NCBI GenBank assembly: GCA_030015575.1
Contig: CM057337.1
Location: 374,131,582-374,195,581, forward strand
Length of the DNA stretch: 64,000 nt
Direction: 5' to 3'
DNA from: Agapanthus africanus
Lineage: Eukaryota > Streptophyta > Magnoliopsida > Asparagales > Amaryllidaceae
The notes under the pieces are model-generated. The model made no database searches and was not told where the DNA came from. It saw only the letters and a list, made by a program, of their open reading frames with translations. A program made the position numbers and the translations under genes. This document shows, piece by piece, positions 22,654 through 33,240 of the stretch. The stretch's first letter is position 1. Every line of letters starts with the position of its first letter.

Positions 22654-24863
22654 TGTTGGAGATAGTGCCCTCAGAGTCAATTATTGGTTCACAGGCACGT
22701 GATTGCAATGATTGAGGGAGGACCTATCCCGGTAGGACAGTCTTACTCAAGATGATAGTATGCTATCTGGTTTATCTTTATCATCGTGTACTGCTTTAGG
22801 TGACCTGACATGTCGCTATTACACGTTGATAGAGCCCCTAGGATTCTTGCTTGACTACCAGCAGTATGAGGGCGATCATATAAGTGGGAGCTGGGGTCTA
22901 TAAGCACATCCTTAAAAGGTCCCTAGTCGTAGGAGTTTCGAGACAGGGCATCGGTACTCCAGAGTAGACTAGTGTATACAGTCGAGACCCCGACGAGGGG
23001 CGGTGGCCGGTCGCACAAGCCACTGGTGTCAGTTGGTTCACCTAAGATGTATACAGGTGCTCATTGGGTTATGAGTACACCGGACAGGACTCGCCGGGAA
23101 CATGCTAGTTGGTCTTATACCAGACGTCAGATAGCAGTTCCCAGGTGACATGTGTACAGGTTAGTTCATCGACCTGGGGATCGTCATTTGTCTCGTGTGA
23201 GTTCCCACTGTACTTTGATTACTACCCTACCACGCTCAAAGGAGACGTGCAAACAGGTTTTAGTTGGGTACAGTCCCGAGCCACATGAAGGCAGTGAGCG
23301 GATCTTCAGGGGTTCGTCTCTTCCGGTATTGGGGGTGAAGTCGCGCTGTGTCTAGGAGAGCCATTACACGAAGCCCTCGGCCGAGGCAGGAGATTTACTG
23401 GTAGGTATTCCAGTAGTATCTCAGGGTGTTCTGGGCTACACTCCGACACGACTTGTACCGCTTTTGGGGGTCTGACTTTTACCAACCCCCTAGGCCCGCC
23501 ATGCGATGCTCATAGACGAACGGACCGGACTGTACGGATATTGTCACTGACAGGCTCAGTAGGGTGTCAGGATGAGTTCGCTCATCGACGTCCCTTTTGG
23601 TCAATACCTGGTAGCCCGTTACGTATTAGCTTATACCTCTGACGTGCTAGTGGTTAAATCCACAACCAAGGTGTTGACGAGTCTTTAGAGTCCCCCACAT
23701 TCAGTTGCTCAAGTTTTTGGGCGAAACGCTGTAGAGGCCATATGGAGATATGGCAAGGTCCGATCAGATACGTGCGGTATTGCATGGATCAAGATCGGAC
23801 AGTTAGTACTAGAGGCCGTATGGATATATGGCAGGGTTCGATCAGATACGTGCGGTATTGCACGGATCAGGATCGAACGGATATTACTGGCCGGCTTTGG
23901 TTTAAGTCGGATCCTAGTATAGTACAGTGTAGATTTTGTCTCATTGCATTTGTATTTCGGTCGGAATACAGATGCGGGTGTGTATACACAGTATCGGGGT
24001 TTTCCTGTAATTTATTACGGGACCAGTTTTCTGGAGTTGCCAGTTTGCTTTTCATTTCGGCCATATTTCTTTGTATCTTTCATTGGCCGAAAATTGGTGG
24101 AGGAGGGCTTATTTGCATTTGTGCAAATAAGCATTTGTGGAGGGGGTCTTTGCATTTTATTGTATCATGATTATTCCTCCACCATTTGACTTATTCATTT
24201 CATCATGGCTTGACTTTGGAGCAATCATGGTTGTTGTTGATTAGTTGGTGGAGTGTGGATTTGTTAGTGATCATTGCTTGACTTTCTTTGTCATCATGGT
24301 TTTGATGATGGTTGTTGGTGGAGTATGGATTTGTTTGTGATGATTGTTTCTTATCACCTTTCTTTTCTCTCTTGCATTATGATAGTGGTTCCATCATCCA
24401 TACACCACACATTCCATTCACACTCTCCACTCATTCTCTCCTCTCCAAGATCATGGCCGGCCAAGCTCTAGGTGGGCTGTCCCAATTTTTGGTGTAGGGA
24501 TTTACACTCATTTGGCTTGGCAAAAATCATATTAGCCCCTCCTCCAAAAGCTTGTATTTTTCCTCCACCATATTGCAAATCCTACAACCCCAAAATGAGA
24601 CATGAGTTCCACACTACATTCTACAGCAAATCTTGGGCACGTCGACTCGCCAGCTTCATGCCCGAGTTGCCTCGGTATAGAGGTGGGAGCCCATAAAAGA
24701 AGCCTGCGACGTGGTGCCCTTCCGGCGACGAGGTGGAGACCGGAGCTTCCGTGGGAGATCGGGACGACGACGAGAAGACCGGAGGACACAGATCAGTCGG
24801 TATATCTCTCTTCCCCATCTTGTAGTTAGCTAGGACTAGTTAATGGTTCGATCCGGGTTTTAG
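22654..24863 (+). repeat. A2 5' LTR, main part
   Basis: It begins TGTTGGAGATAG and is cut after TTTAG (24859-24863) by B2; the last 93 bp are at 35422-35514. A 70-bp tandem duplication at 24209-24276 / 24277-24346 (also in the 3' LTR near 53192-53329) is absent from A1 and the solo LTR, so A2 is a distinct subfamily. Confidence 0.92.
23733..23893 (+). repeat. Two tandem hairpin repeats of about 79 bp in the family A LTR
   Basis: Copy 1 stem GTCCGATC 23758-23765 with GATCGGAC 23793-23800; copy 2 stem GTTCGATC 23836-23843 with GATCGAAC 23871-23878. Between the arms lies a second dyad, CGTGC...GCACG (GCATG in this copy 1), containing ACGTG. All four family A LTRs carry the pair (solo about 6313-6440, A1 about 8708-8862, A2 3' about 52742-52862). 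Family C LTRs have a single related copy (for example 59815-59865). Confidence 0.8.
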
Positions 24864-27077
24864 TGTAGGGTTCCTAGGCACTTTCAAGAGGTCTCACAAG
24901 GCATCAACCATGCCAATTTCAAATTTTACGGTGCCGAGAAACCCTAGACTAGATCGTCGACTAGAAATTTAGGCGAAAAACGAAACTAGTTAACATCTTA
25001 ACTAAAGGAGAGAGGCTACAACATTTGTAGATCCGGTTCTCCACTTCCTTAGCTCCACGTAGGTGTCCTCTCGCTGTCCATCTCAAATCCCGAACTCAAT
25101 CGTCGGCTTCATCGGAGAAATGGGCGGACTAGGTCGTCGGCTTCGTGCCGAAGATGATCTACGTCGAGGCATCACAAGTTCAAGCTCCAACTTCACCAAG
25201 TTGTGAAACTTGTGAAGAAAACACCCTATACTACTTGGCAAGAGGTAGAGGGTGAAGAAATAGGAGGTGGGTTCACTTTAGAATTGGATTTCTCTCACTT
25301 TTGCTCAAGTTGCCATTGATGGACTTAAGCTTTTCTTGAAGAAGAAGATGATCTAGAAGAAGAAAGAATATGATAAGTGTTGGATTTAAAATGAAAATAA
25401 ATCAATACTTATCATAAGCTAACCATGGTAAAGTGTAGAGAATGAACTAGGGTTAGTTCAAATGGTTAGGGTTAAGCATGAGACAAGAATGGTTACAAAG
25501 TCAAAGCTTCATGAAGCTTCAACTAGAAACAAAGAAAGCCACCATTCTTATCATAATCTTTTCAAAATAAACAAACAAATAAATAAATGAAAAAGCAAAA
25601 CCCTAATCATCAACTTAACCATGGTTTAATTCTTTACACTTAACCAAATGAGCAAGTATCATCAAACATGATACAAACATGTGCACAAAAGTATATCACA
25701 TATACAATTTGCACATCGAGTGAGAAAAACCATTTAAAGTGAACCAATACTAGTTAATGAATAGTAATATATTAAATATATAATTATACATTAAATCATT
25801 AAATCAACACTTGATTTAACGATCCGGTCATATCGCATATAACCGACTAGTATCCTATGTATCGGCTTATCGAATCAATCCTTGACTCGATATCTAGGTT
25901 ATATCACATATAACCAATCGATACATTCATCGCGAGAATGGAATACGGTATCACATACACGCATTATTCTCGGTCCTGCACATATCTTATCTGCGCTCCT
26001 ATTTCGTTTCGCTTGAGCCAGGAAACCTCTGTGTAGGACTCTAAAGACTCGTCAATACGCCGGTAGCAGATGATGATCATATCAAGCACCTACAAGCCGC
26101 AAGCGGTCTGCTAAACGTAACGGCCATCCGGGTATTGAGCGATCAGAAGATCGACGAGCTAGCCCGCTCACACTCCTGTGAATCCAACCAGTAACACTTA
26201 CCGTACAGTCCGGTCTGTTCGTCTGATACGTCGCATATCAAGTCTAGGGGTGGTAAACGTCAGACCCCAATAACCGATAAGTCGTGCCGATGTGAGGCTC
26301 ATAACGGGTCGAGAAACTACTGGTAACACTTACCAGCAAATCTCTGATCAGCCCTGGCCAGGGACTTCCCTGTTACGGCCAATCGAGCACAGCGCAACAT
26401 CAACCCCCAATACCGGGAGAGACAAAACCCCTCCTATCGCTCATTGCCTCCATGTGACTCGGGACTGTACCCAAAGACCACCGTTTTGCACGCCCTCATG
26501 GACGTGGTAAGGTGGAGATCAAAGCACAGTGGGAATCACACAAGACTCTATGACGATCTCGGGTCTACAGACTAACCTGTACAAGTGTCACCTGAGAACT
26601 GCCATCAGACGTGAGGTATAATACCATCTGGGAGTTCTCGGCGAGTCCGTCCAGTGTACCCAGTCTACACTGAGCACCCGTATACTATCTCTGATGTCAA
26701 ACACCAATGGATATGGGATCATCCATCGCCCATCTCATGGGTCGAGAAGCGTATACGCTAGTCTACTCTGGTATATCGATGCCCCGTCTCGATACACCCA
26801 CGACTAGGGACCTTGAAGGATGTACTTATGGACTACCATGTCCCCACTAGTATGATCTGCATCATAGTCCAGGTAGTCAAGTACACATCCTAAGGGCTTT
26901 ACCAACATGTAACTATAAGACAGTTTAAAGAGACAAGTGTACATGTTAAGATAAAGAGCAACCAGATAGCATACTATCATATCGAGCAAGAAAGTCATCT
27001 CTATATATGTCCAAGCATCCAATATAATATACATCATCTGTACAATACTGGCCTCTAGGGCATACATACAACTAACA
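24864..27077 (-). repeat. B2 3' LTR
   Basis: 2214 bp, plus-strand TGTAGGGTTCCTAGGCAC...CAACTAACA. It holds the shared U3 motif CCCAATACCGGGAGAGAC near 26405. Confidence 0.93.
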
Positions 27078-27092
27078 ATCTCCCACTTGCAC
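27078..27092 (-). promoter_or_regulatory. B2 polypurine tract
   Basis: The minus strand reads GTGCAAGTGGGAGAT, directly before the 3' LTR. Confidence 0.88.
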
Positions 27093-28924
27093 TAGGGCCA
27101 GCTGCTGTAGTATCGCATACCGAGCATCCCGAAGATTCTCTCAAACTGTATCTGGGGAATGGCCTTCGTGAGTGGATCCGCCGTGTTGTCCTTCGTGTCA
27201 ACTCTCCTGACCTCGATCTCCCGGCGATCAACTATCTCCCGGATCAGGTGATACCGCCTCAGAATATGCCTGGATCGCTGATGGGACCTGGGTTCCTTGG
27301 CCAAAGCCACCGCTCCATTGTTATCGCAATACAAAGGTATTGGATGCTCAATGGATGGAACCACTCCAAGTTCAGTAATGAACTTCTTGATCCAGACAGC
27401 CTCTTTAGCAGCATCGTTGGCAGCGATGTATTCAGCCTCCATCGTCGAGTCTGCCACGGTTTCCTGCTTGGAACTCTTCCAGCTAACCGCCCCTCCGTAA
27501 AGGGTAAAGACAAATCCCGACTGCGACTTAGAGTCGTCCTTATCACTCTGGAAGCTCGAATCGGTAAAGGACTCCACTTGGAGTTCTCCGTTACCATACA
27601 CCAAGAGCATCTCTTTAGTCCTTCGCAAGTACTTGAGAATGCTCTTCACAGCTGTCCAGTGACTCTCTCCAGGATCAGCTTGATACCTGCTCACTATACT
27701 TAGTGAGTATGGAACATCGGGTCTGGTACATAGCATCGCGTACATGATAGAGCCTACAGCCGAAGCATAGGGTATCCCTTGCATGCGAGCTCTCTCCGAA
27801 TCAGTCTTGGGAGACATCTCTTTGGAGAGAGTGACTCCAGAGATCGTGGGCAAGTTCCCACGTTTGGATTCTTCCATACTAAACCTCTTTAGTATGGTGT
27901 CAATGTACCTGGATTGGGACAATCCCAAAATCCGTTTGGATCTATCTCTATAGATCCTGATTCCCAATATGCAGGAGGCATCACCAAGATCTTTCATTGA
28001 GAATCTTTGTGATAAGAAGAGCTTGACCGATTGCAGCATAGGAATATCATTTCCTATCAAGAGTATGTCGTCCACATACAATACGAGGAAGACAACCTTA
28101 CTCTCTACCACCTTCTTGTAAATACAAGGTTCATCTGGGTTTTTGACGAAATCAAACTCTTTGATAACGACGTCAAAGCAGATGTTCCAACTCCGCGATG
28201 CTTGCTTTAATCCATAAATGGATTTAAGCAGCTTGCACACCTTCCCGCTGCTCCCACTGTCTATGAAGCCCTCTGGCTGAGTCATGTACACGCACTCTTC
28301 TAAATCACCATTTAGAAAGGCGGTCTTAACATCCATTTGCCAGATTTCGTAATCATGATATGCAGCGATGGCAAGCATGATCCGGATGGATTTAAGCATA
28401 GCCACTGGAGAAAAGGTTTCGTCATAGTCCACACCTGGTCTTTGGCGAAAACCTTTTGCAACAAGTCTAGCTTTGAAAGTCTCCACTTTCCCATCTACAC
28501 CAAGTTTCTTCTTGAAGATCCACTTGCTCCCAATGGGTTTTACCCCTTCAGGAGCAACATCCAAAGTCCATACTTTGTTGGTGTACATGGATTCCATCTC
28601 GGACCGCATAGCATCCAGCCATTTCACCGAGTCCTTACTCGTGATGGCCTGCTCGAAGCTAGTTGGGTCATCATCCTCCATGATGCAATCCTCGCTGCCA
28701 CCATCCATGAGAAAACCATAGTATCTCTCAGGTTGGCGAGGAACCCTACTAGATCGGCGGAGAGGCTGAGGTTCGTCGGGAGCTACTGAATCCTCTGGTT
28801 CCACTAAATCTTCAGTTTGAGTTTGTGTGGCCGGAATTTCTTCCAGTTCTACCTTATCGCCACTAATTTCTTTTGCAAGAAATTCCTTTTCCAAAAAGGT
28901 GGCATGTCGAGAAACAAACACCTT
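27092..28924 (-). CDS. pol: B2 RT-RNase H segment of pol (609-codon open frame)
   Basis: This is the C-terminal part of a copia polyprotein: reverse transcriptase makes cDNA from element RNA in the virus-like particle and RNase H degrades the template. RT motifs in order: WIFKKKLG, ETFKARLVAKGF, YDETFSPVAMLKSIRI, WQMDVKTAFLNGDL (first catalytic Asp) and YVDDILLIG (second and third). RH has FTDSSFQSDKDD, MEAEYIA, YCDNNGA and DNTADPLTKA, all acidic residues present. The frame ends in TAG overlapping the polypurine tract. It is separated from INT by a single stop (HTEK*KVFVSRHA), where B1 has Gln; it is therefore not an independent gene and would need readthrough. The RT-RH frame itself looks intact. 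Confidence 0.92.
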   Translation of the reverse strand, partial: KVFVSRHATFLEKEFLAKEISGDKVELEEIPATQTQTEDLVEPEDSVAPDEPQPLRRSSRVPRQPERYYGFLMDGGSEDCIMEDDDPTSFEQAITSKDSVKWLDAMRSEMESMYTNKVWTLDVAPEGVKPIGSKWIFKKKLGVDGKVETFKARLVAKGFRQRPGVDYDETFSPVAMLKSIRIMLAIAAYHDYEIWQMDVKTAFLNGDLEECVYMTQPEGFIDSGSSGKVCKLLKSIYGLKQASRSWNICFDVVIKEFDFVKNPDEPCIYKKVVESKVVFLVLYVDDILLIGNDIPMLQSVKLFLSQRFSMKDLGDASCILGIRIYRDRSKRILGLSQSRYIDTILKRFSMEESKRGNLPTISGVTLSKEMSPKTDSERARMQGIPYASAVGSIMYAMLCTRPDVPYSLSIVSRYQADPGESHWTAVKSILKYLRRTKEMLLVYGNGELQVESFTDSSFQSDKDDSKSQSGFVFTLYGGAVSWKSSKQETVADSTMEAEYIAANDAAKEAVWIKKFITELGVVPSIEHPIPLYCDNNGAVALAKEPRSHQRSRHILRRYHLIREIVDRREIEVRRVDTKDNTADPLTKAIPQIQFERIFGMLGMRYYSSWP

Positions 28925-29869
28925 TTATTTCTCTGTATGGTAGAAAAGATATCCATGTGAATGTTTGGGATATCCCACAAACTTGCATAGAACTGACCGT
29001 GCCTCGAGTTTGTCCGGATTTTGCCTTTTGACATAGGCCGGGCAACCCCATATCTTAACTCGTTTAAGACATGGTCTCTTCCCACTCCATATCTCATATG
29101 GTGTGGTAGGTACAGATTTAGATGGAACTTGATTCAATAGGTATGCTGCTGTTTCCAGCGCATAACCCCAGAAGGAAATAGGTAACTCAGCTGTGCTCAT
29201 CATAGAGCGCACCATATCTAATAGGGTGCGGTTTCTCCGTTCTGATACACCATTGTGCTGTGGTGTATATGGAGGAGTCAGCTGAGAGAAAATCCCATTC
29301 TCTTTTAGGAAGTCCAGGAATTCATTGCTCAAGTATTCACCCCCTCGATCAGATCGAAGGATTTTAATACTTTTTCCGGTTTGGTTCTCGACTTCTTGTT
29401 TATATTCTCTAAATTTCTCAAAAGCTTCTGATTTGTGTTTCATCAGGAACACATATCCGAATCTAGAGAGATCATCAGTGAATGTAATGAAGTACGAAGA
29501 ACCATCCCTGGCATGTGTAGACATGGGACCGCATACATCACTATGTATAAGTCCCAAGAGTTCGGTAACTCTTTCTCCGTGTCCCGTAAACGGAGTTTTG
29601 GTCATCTTGCCTTTGAGACATGACTGGCAAGTGTCATAAGATGAAAATTCGAACGGATTCAAATATCCATCCTTATGCAACTTAGCTAGTCGTGTTGCAT
29701 TGATGTGACCCAGTCTACAATGCCACAAGAAGGATTCGTTCATTTCTGAACTCTTCCTCTTGTGTGTGTTAGTTATGCTCAGAACTGTTGATTGATTTAG
29801 AACATAAATGCCATTGCACAACGTGCCTGATCCAACCAACTTTTGGTTACGGAAAATGTTCATATACAA
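28925..29869 (-). pseudogene. pol: B2 integrase segment of pol
   Basis: It carries the GAG-pre-integrase zinc region (LWHCRLGHINATRLAKLH ... CQSC) and the copia INT core with the catalytic acids in HSDVCGPM, LRSDRGGEY and GVSERRNRTL, followed by the C-terminal GKRPCL...WGCPAYVK region. The core is complete. The segment is out of frame with PR because of a 14-bp deletion near 29860 relative to B1, and it ends in one nonsense codon at 28926-28928. The role is insertion of the cDNA, giving the 5-bp duplications seen here. Confidence 0.9.
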
Positions 29870-30350
29870 AATTATATCCCTCTTTACTCAACAAAGAAAC
29901 CGATATAATGTTGCATATCAGGTTCGGCATGTAATAGCATTTGTTCAGAACCAATGTATTACCAGTTGGTAATACAAGGTGATATTCCCCGACAGTCTTA
30001 GCTGCAACAATTGCACCATTTCCAACTCTAATGTCTTTATCACCTTCTTCAAGTTCTCTACCTTTCCTTAGCCCATGTAACTGATTACATATATGGGATC
30101 CTGACCCGGTATCTAATACCCAGGACGTAGGGCAAATGGAGAAACAGTTCTCTGTAACGAACACACCCAAAGAAAATGCATCATCATGTACTTTCTTCAT
30201 TCGGGTAGCATGGGAATCCTGGTATTCCCCTATATCCTGTTCATTCCTATAACTCTTATAAGAAAGAACGGAACCAACGTTCCCCAGCACAGTATAACAT
30301 GCGGGTTCAGTCAATACATCCATATTATTATCTTTATTAGGGCATGACAT
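29847..30350 (-). CDS. B2 N-terminal leader peptide and protease, no Gag
   Basis: ATG at 30350 (MSCPNKDNNMDVL). About 75 residues lead to WVLDTGSGSHIC, the aspartic protease site, and the PR body to CNIISVSLLSKEGYNF. In C1 about 300 residues of capsid, basic linker and zinc knuckle precede the same PR; here they are absent. B1 has the same short arrangement, so this is the family organisation rather than a local deletion. The frame is lost after NFVYEHFP through the 14-bp deletion. The start sits 10 bp after a pyrimidine tract and CAG. Confidence 0.85.
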   Translation of the reverse strand: MSCPNKDNNMDVLTEPACYTVLGNVGSVLSYKSYRNEQDIGEYQDSHATRMKKVHDDAFSLGVFVTENCFSICPTSWVLDTGSGSHICNQLHGLRKGRELEEGDKDIRVGNGAIVAAKTVGEYHLVLPTGNTLVLNKCYYMPNLICNIISVSLLSKEGYNFVYEHFP

Positions 30351-30793
30351 GGTCGCTACCTGGAGAGAGAGAGAAGAAAACACTTTAGCGTATGCTCGTG
30401 CAAGATCAGATTGGTTATTATCTTATCTAATCAGGATGGCTCCCACTGGTTTTTATCAAATCTTCCTTCAAACCCTAAAAGGAAAGACTAGCCGGGATTA
30501 ATTACACCCTACAACTTCGTCGATCTTTCAGCCAGGCCAGTGTCGGTACTTTGAGGGAGATCCCTCGTGCTTTCGCACGAACCTAATTAATGTAAACCTC
30601 GTTTTCCCAGAGGCGTAACCCCGTTGACACCTTTCTAGACACCTACTTGATCGGCTAATTGTAATGTGTAAAACTCTCCCAGGAGTAACTCTTACTCGCA
30701 GTGGGTATCGGGATCCAACTATCTCATAGAAGGTATGCAATCTCATTGCAAATTTCAACACTTGAAATTCCCGATAATATTTTTCCCCTAGTG

Positions 30794-31004
30794 TCCTATG
30801 ACCTTGACAAAGGCCAACAAATCACAGGATGCTAGTCAAGTTCAACCCGTCATTTCTTGATTGAATCAAACCCACCCGCACGACCCTTGACAAAGGTCAA
30901 CAAGGTCGTACGACTACCCTGAAACAATCTGCATCACATGCATAAGCAGATAAGCACTATTCAGCTACCGCACACTACGCCTTGACAAAGGCCAACAAAC
31001 GTAG
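30794..31004 (-). other. B2 leader: three hairpins with shared 20-nt loop
   Basis: TCCTATGA 30794-30801 with TCACAGGA 30822-30829 (one mismatch); CGAC 30881-30884 with GTCG 30905-30908, extendable by the flanking CGCA/TACG; CTACG 30975-30979 with CGTAG 31000-31004. Each encloses 20 nt, with plus-strand loop CCTTGACAAAGG(C/T)CAACAA in all three. Confidence 0.7.
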
Positions 31005-31149
31005 CACGAATACTAAACAGTTCTTATCTGAAATGACGGAGGGCTACGACAGGTTTTTCTGAAAACCTATTGCGTAATGAACTTGATATCGTTGTAGAAT
31101 CAAATGAATTTTGAAATGGAGTGTTTTTTGAGGCTTTTCTAGTTTTGCT

Positions 31150-31385
31150 AAAGGAGTCACTCCCGGTGAAGGGATCGTCGGTCCTTTCCTCGTCGAATGA
31201 GGTGCGGGATATATCATATATATCACTGTGCAAAGCAAAAACTCTTAAAAGCAATCAAAAGACAAACCGAGTGTGTAGCATCTGCCAGTTATTGCTAAAG
31301 GAGTCACTCCCGGTGAAGGGATCTCGGTCCTTTCCTCGTCGAATGAGGTGCGGGATATATCATATATATCACTGTGCAAAGCAAG
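31150..31385 (-). other. B2 leader: duplicated three-stem module
   Basis: First stems: AAAGGA 31150-31155 with TCCTTT 31182-31187, and AAAGGA 31297-31302 with TCCTTT 31328-31333. Each is followed by CCTC/GAGG and GATATAT/ATATATC stems. Relative to B1 the last pair changed G-C to A-T on both sides in both copies. Confidence 0.72.
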
Positions 31386-33227
31386 AACTGTAGCTACCTG
31401 TTTTATTTTGAAATTCGATTCCACAACATCTTAGGTTTCTTTTCTTTCATTAATCACATTAATGAAGTCCCATCATTTAAGTCACCTAAAACATCACAGA
31501 TAAATACGACGTACACTTATGCCATCCGCGATCGCCTCGATGTCCCCTCGTGCACCGTTAGGTTAGGTAACTAACGACAGAGCAGGGCAGGGCTAGTGCG
31601 GGTGCAAAACATAAGTAACGTCTATATAATATATCATATATACTATATAAAGTATCTATCACAGAACATCACATGATCACATCACAGATATCGCAGCAGA
31701 AGAAACATATGAAACATTGGATATACTAGGACGTCCGTGTTTTCAATACGAGCCAGTATAAAACACGGATTCCATGGTCGTGATGGATAGCCAATCCCAC
31801 ACCCCTAGACCCCTACGGGAGCGGCAAGCAACCCTGCCAATTCTAAGGGTTAGGAGACCCGTACTCGACTCCTCGAGTTGGTCTCCCACTGGACCCCAGA
31901 ACCCGGTTGCTTATGCTCCTCCCCTTGGGTCTATCCTAGTGCAGAAAAGTAAATAATATACAAAAGGTGACAACTTCCGCAACCTGGAAGTGCCGCAATA
32001 AAAGAATATTATATACAAGTTTTTACATGAATGAAAATGAAAAACGCTCATCTCACATAAAAACCCCCGGCTATTCAAACACGACGATCCAATATAACAT
32101 ATCCAGCAACACATAACATCACATGTCATCAACGTAAGTAAATATGTGCATCCCAATTGTCGTTAACATATAGTAACGAAACCGGAGATATCACATATTA
32201 CACTTACGGTCACAGAAAAGAAAGTGTAAAACTACAACAGTTGGAATCCGCAACCTCTTTAGACATCGCATGCCTAATCAAATGAAATACTTAGACATCA
32301 CAAGCCTAACAATTATAAACCCCGCATTTTAGTCCCATTATCGAAAACTCTTTTCAATATCAAGTGAGACTAAACCGCTAGATTTATAACATTCATTCAG
32401 CTATCTCATAACTGTATGTGAATTCCAATTATTGTATCCCATTCTGGATAAATAGAAAATATTAAACTTTCTGATCGAACATTCGAACACCCAAGTTTTC
32501 CCGAAACCGTTCAACACATGAAATAAGTTCAAAGATATTCACTTCATGCCTCAGTACCAACGGTCCAGCCGTAGAAGGGTCAAGCCAACGCCTCACATGT
32601 GGCACGCCGTACTGCCCCAAACCCGAAGGTTCAAACGGCAGTTCAAGACGGTCATATAATCGAGTTAAGGTTTGTTGTCTTCTAGAGGGACCATCGCGTT
32701 ACTTGCACTACTTAGAACGTCTTTAAACCACGGAAAAATCCAACACTTGGAAATTTTCCGGCAGGGGAAAAGTTGGGTATTTATATCCGGTCGAACTTTT
32801 TAACATATTCAAAAATTATCTGGAAAAACACATAGACAAAACTTGATAATCCGATCGAATCTTCGATTCCCAATGCAACCCCAGAACACTCAACTCTTGA
32901 GTCAATTTAAAAATTCTCAGAAAACTCAGCACTGTGAAATAGGAATTACTGTGCAAAGTAGGAGGGCTGACGTCATCATTAGGCCGCGGAACCGCCGCGG
33001 AACCGCCGCAGAAGCCATGCTTCTGCCGCGGTTCCGCCGCACACTATACTGTTCATTTGAAAAAATTTGCACCGTAATTCTTAGAACTTCCTGCTGAATT
33101 TTTTAAGCATTTTTAATCTGGAAAAAACCCAGTTTTTAGAAAAAGTCCAGAGAGCGTTTTAGGAATTAGGGTTTCGGTTCGTTCGGATTTCAAACGTCGT
33201 CTACACTTCGCCTAAGGCTCTAGCTAG

Positions 33228-33239
33228 GCTCTGATACCA
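33228..33239 (-). promoter_or_regulatory. B2 primer-binding site
   Basis: The minus strand reads TGGTATCAGAGC, exact. Confidence 0.93.
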
Positions 33240-33240
33240 C

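Larger units (their letters stand above)
30351..33227 (-). other. B2 5' leader with structured elements and a candidate intron
   Basis: Non-coding, 2.9 kb. Sense order: primer site; GC hairpin (GCAGAAGC 33008-33015 with GCTTCTGC 33019-33026, extended by flanking GCGG blocks); conserved block about 32560-32695; candidate donor ACC/GTAAGT (32207-32202); branched domain about 31525-31610; duplicated modules; triple hairpins; candidate acceptor CAG at 30362-30360. No protein family is recognisable in its small ORFs. Confidence 0.7.
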
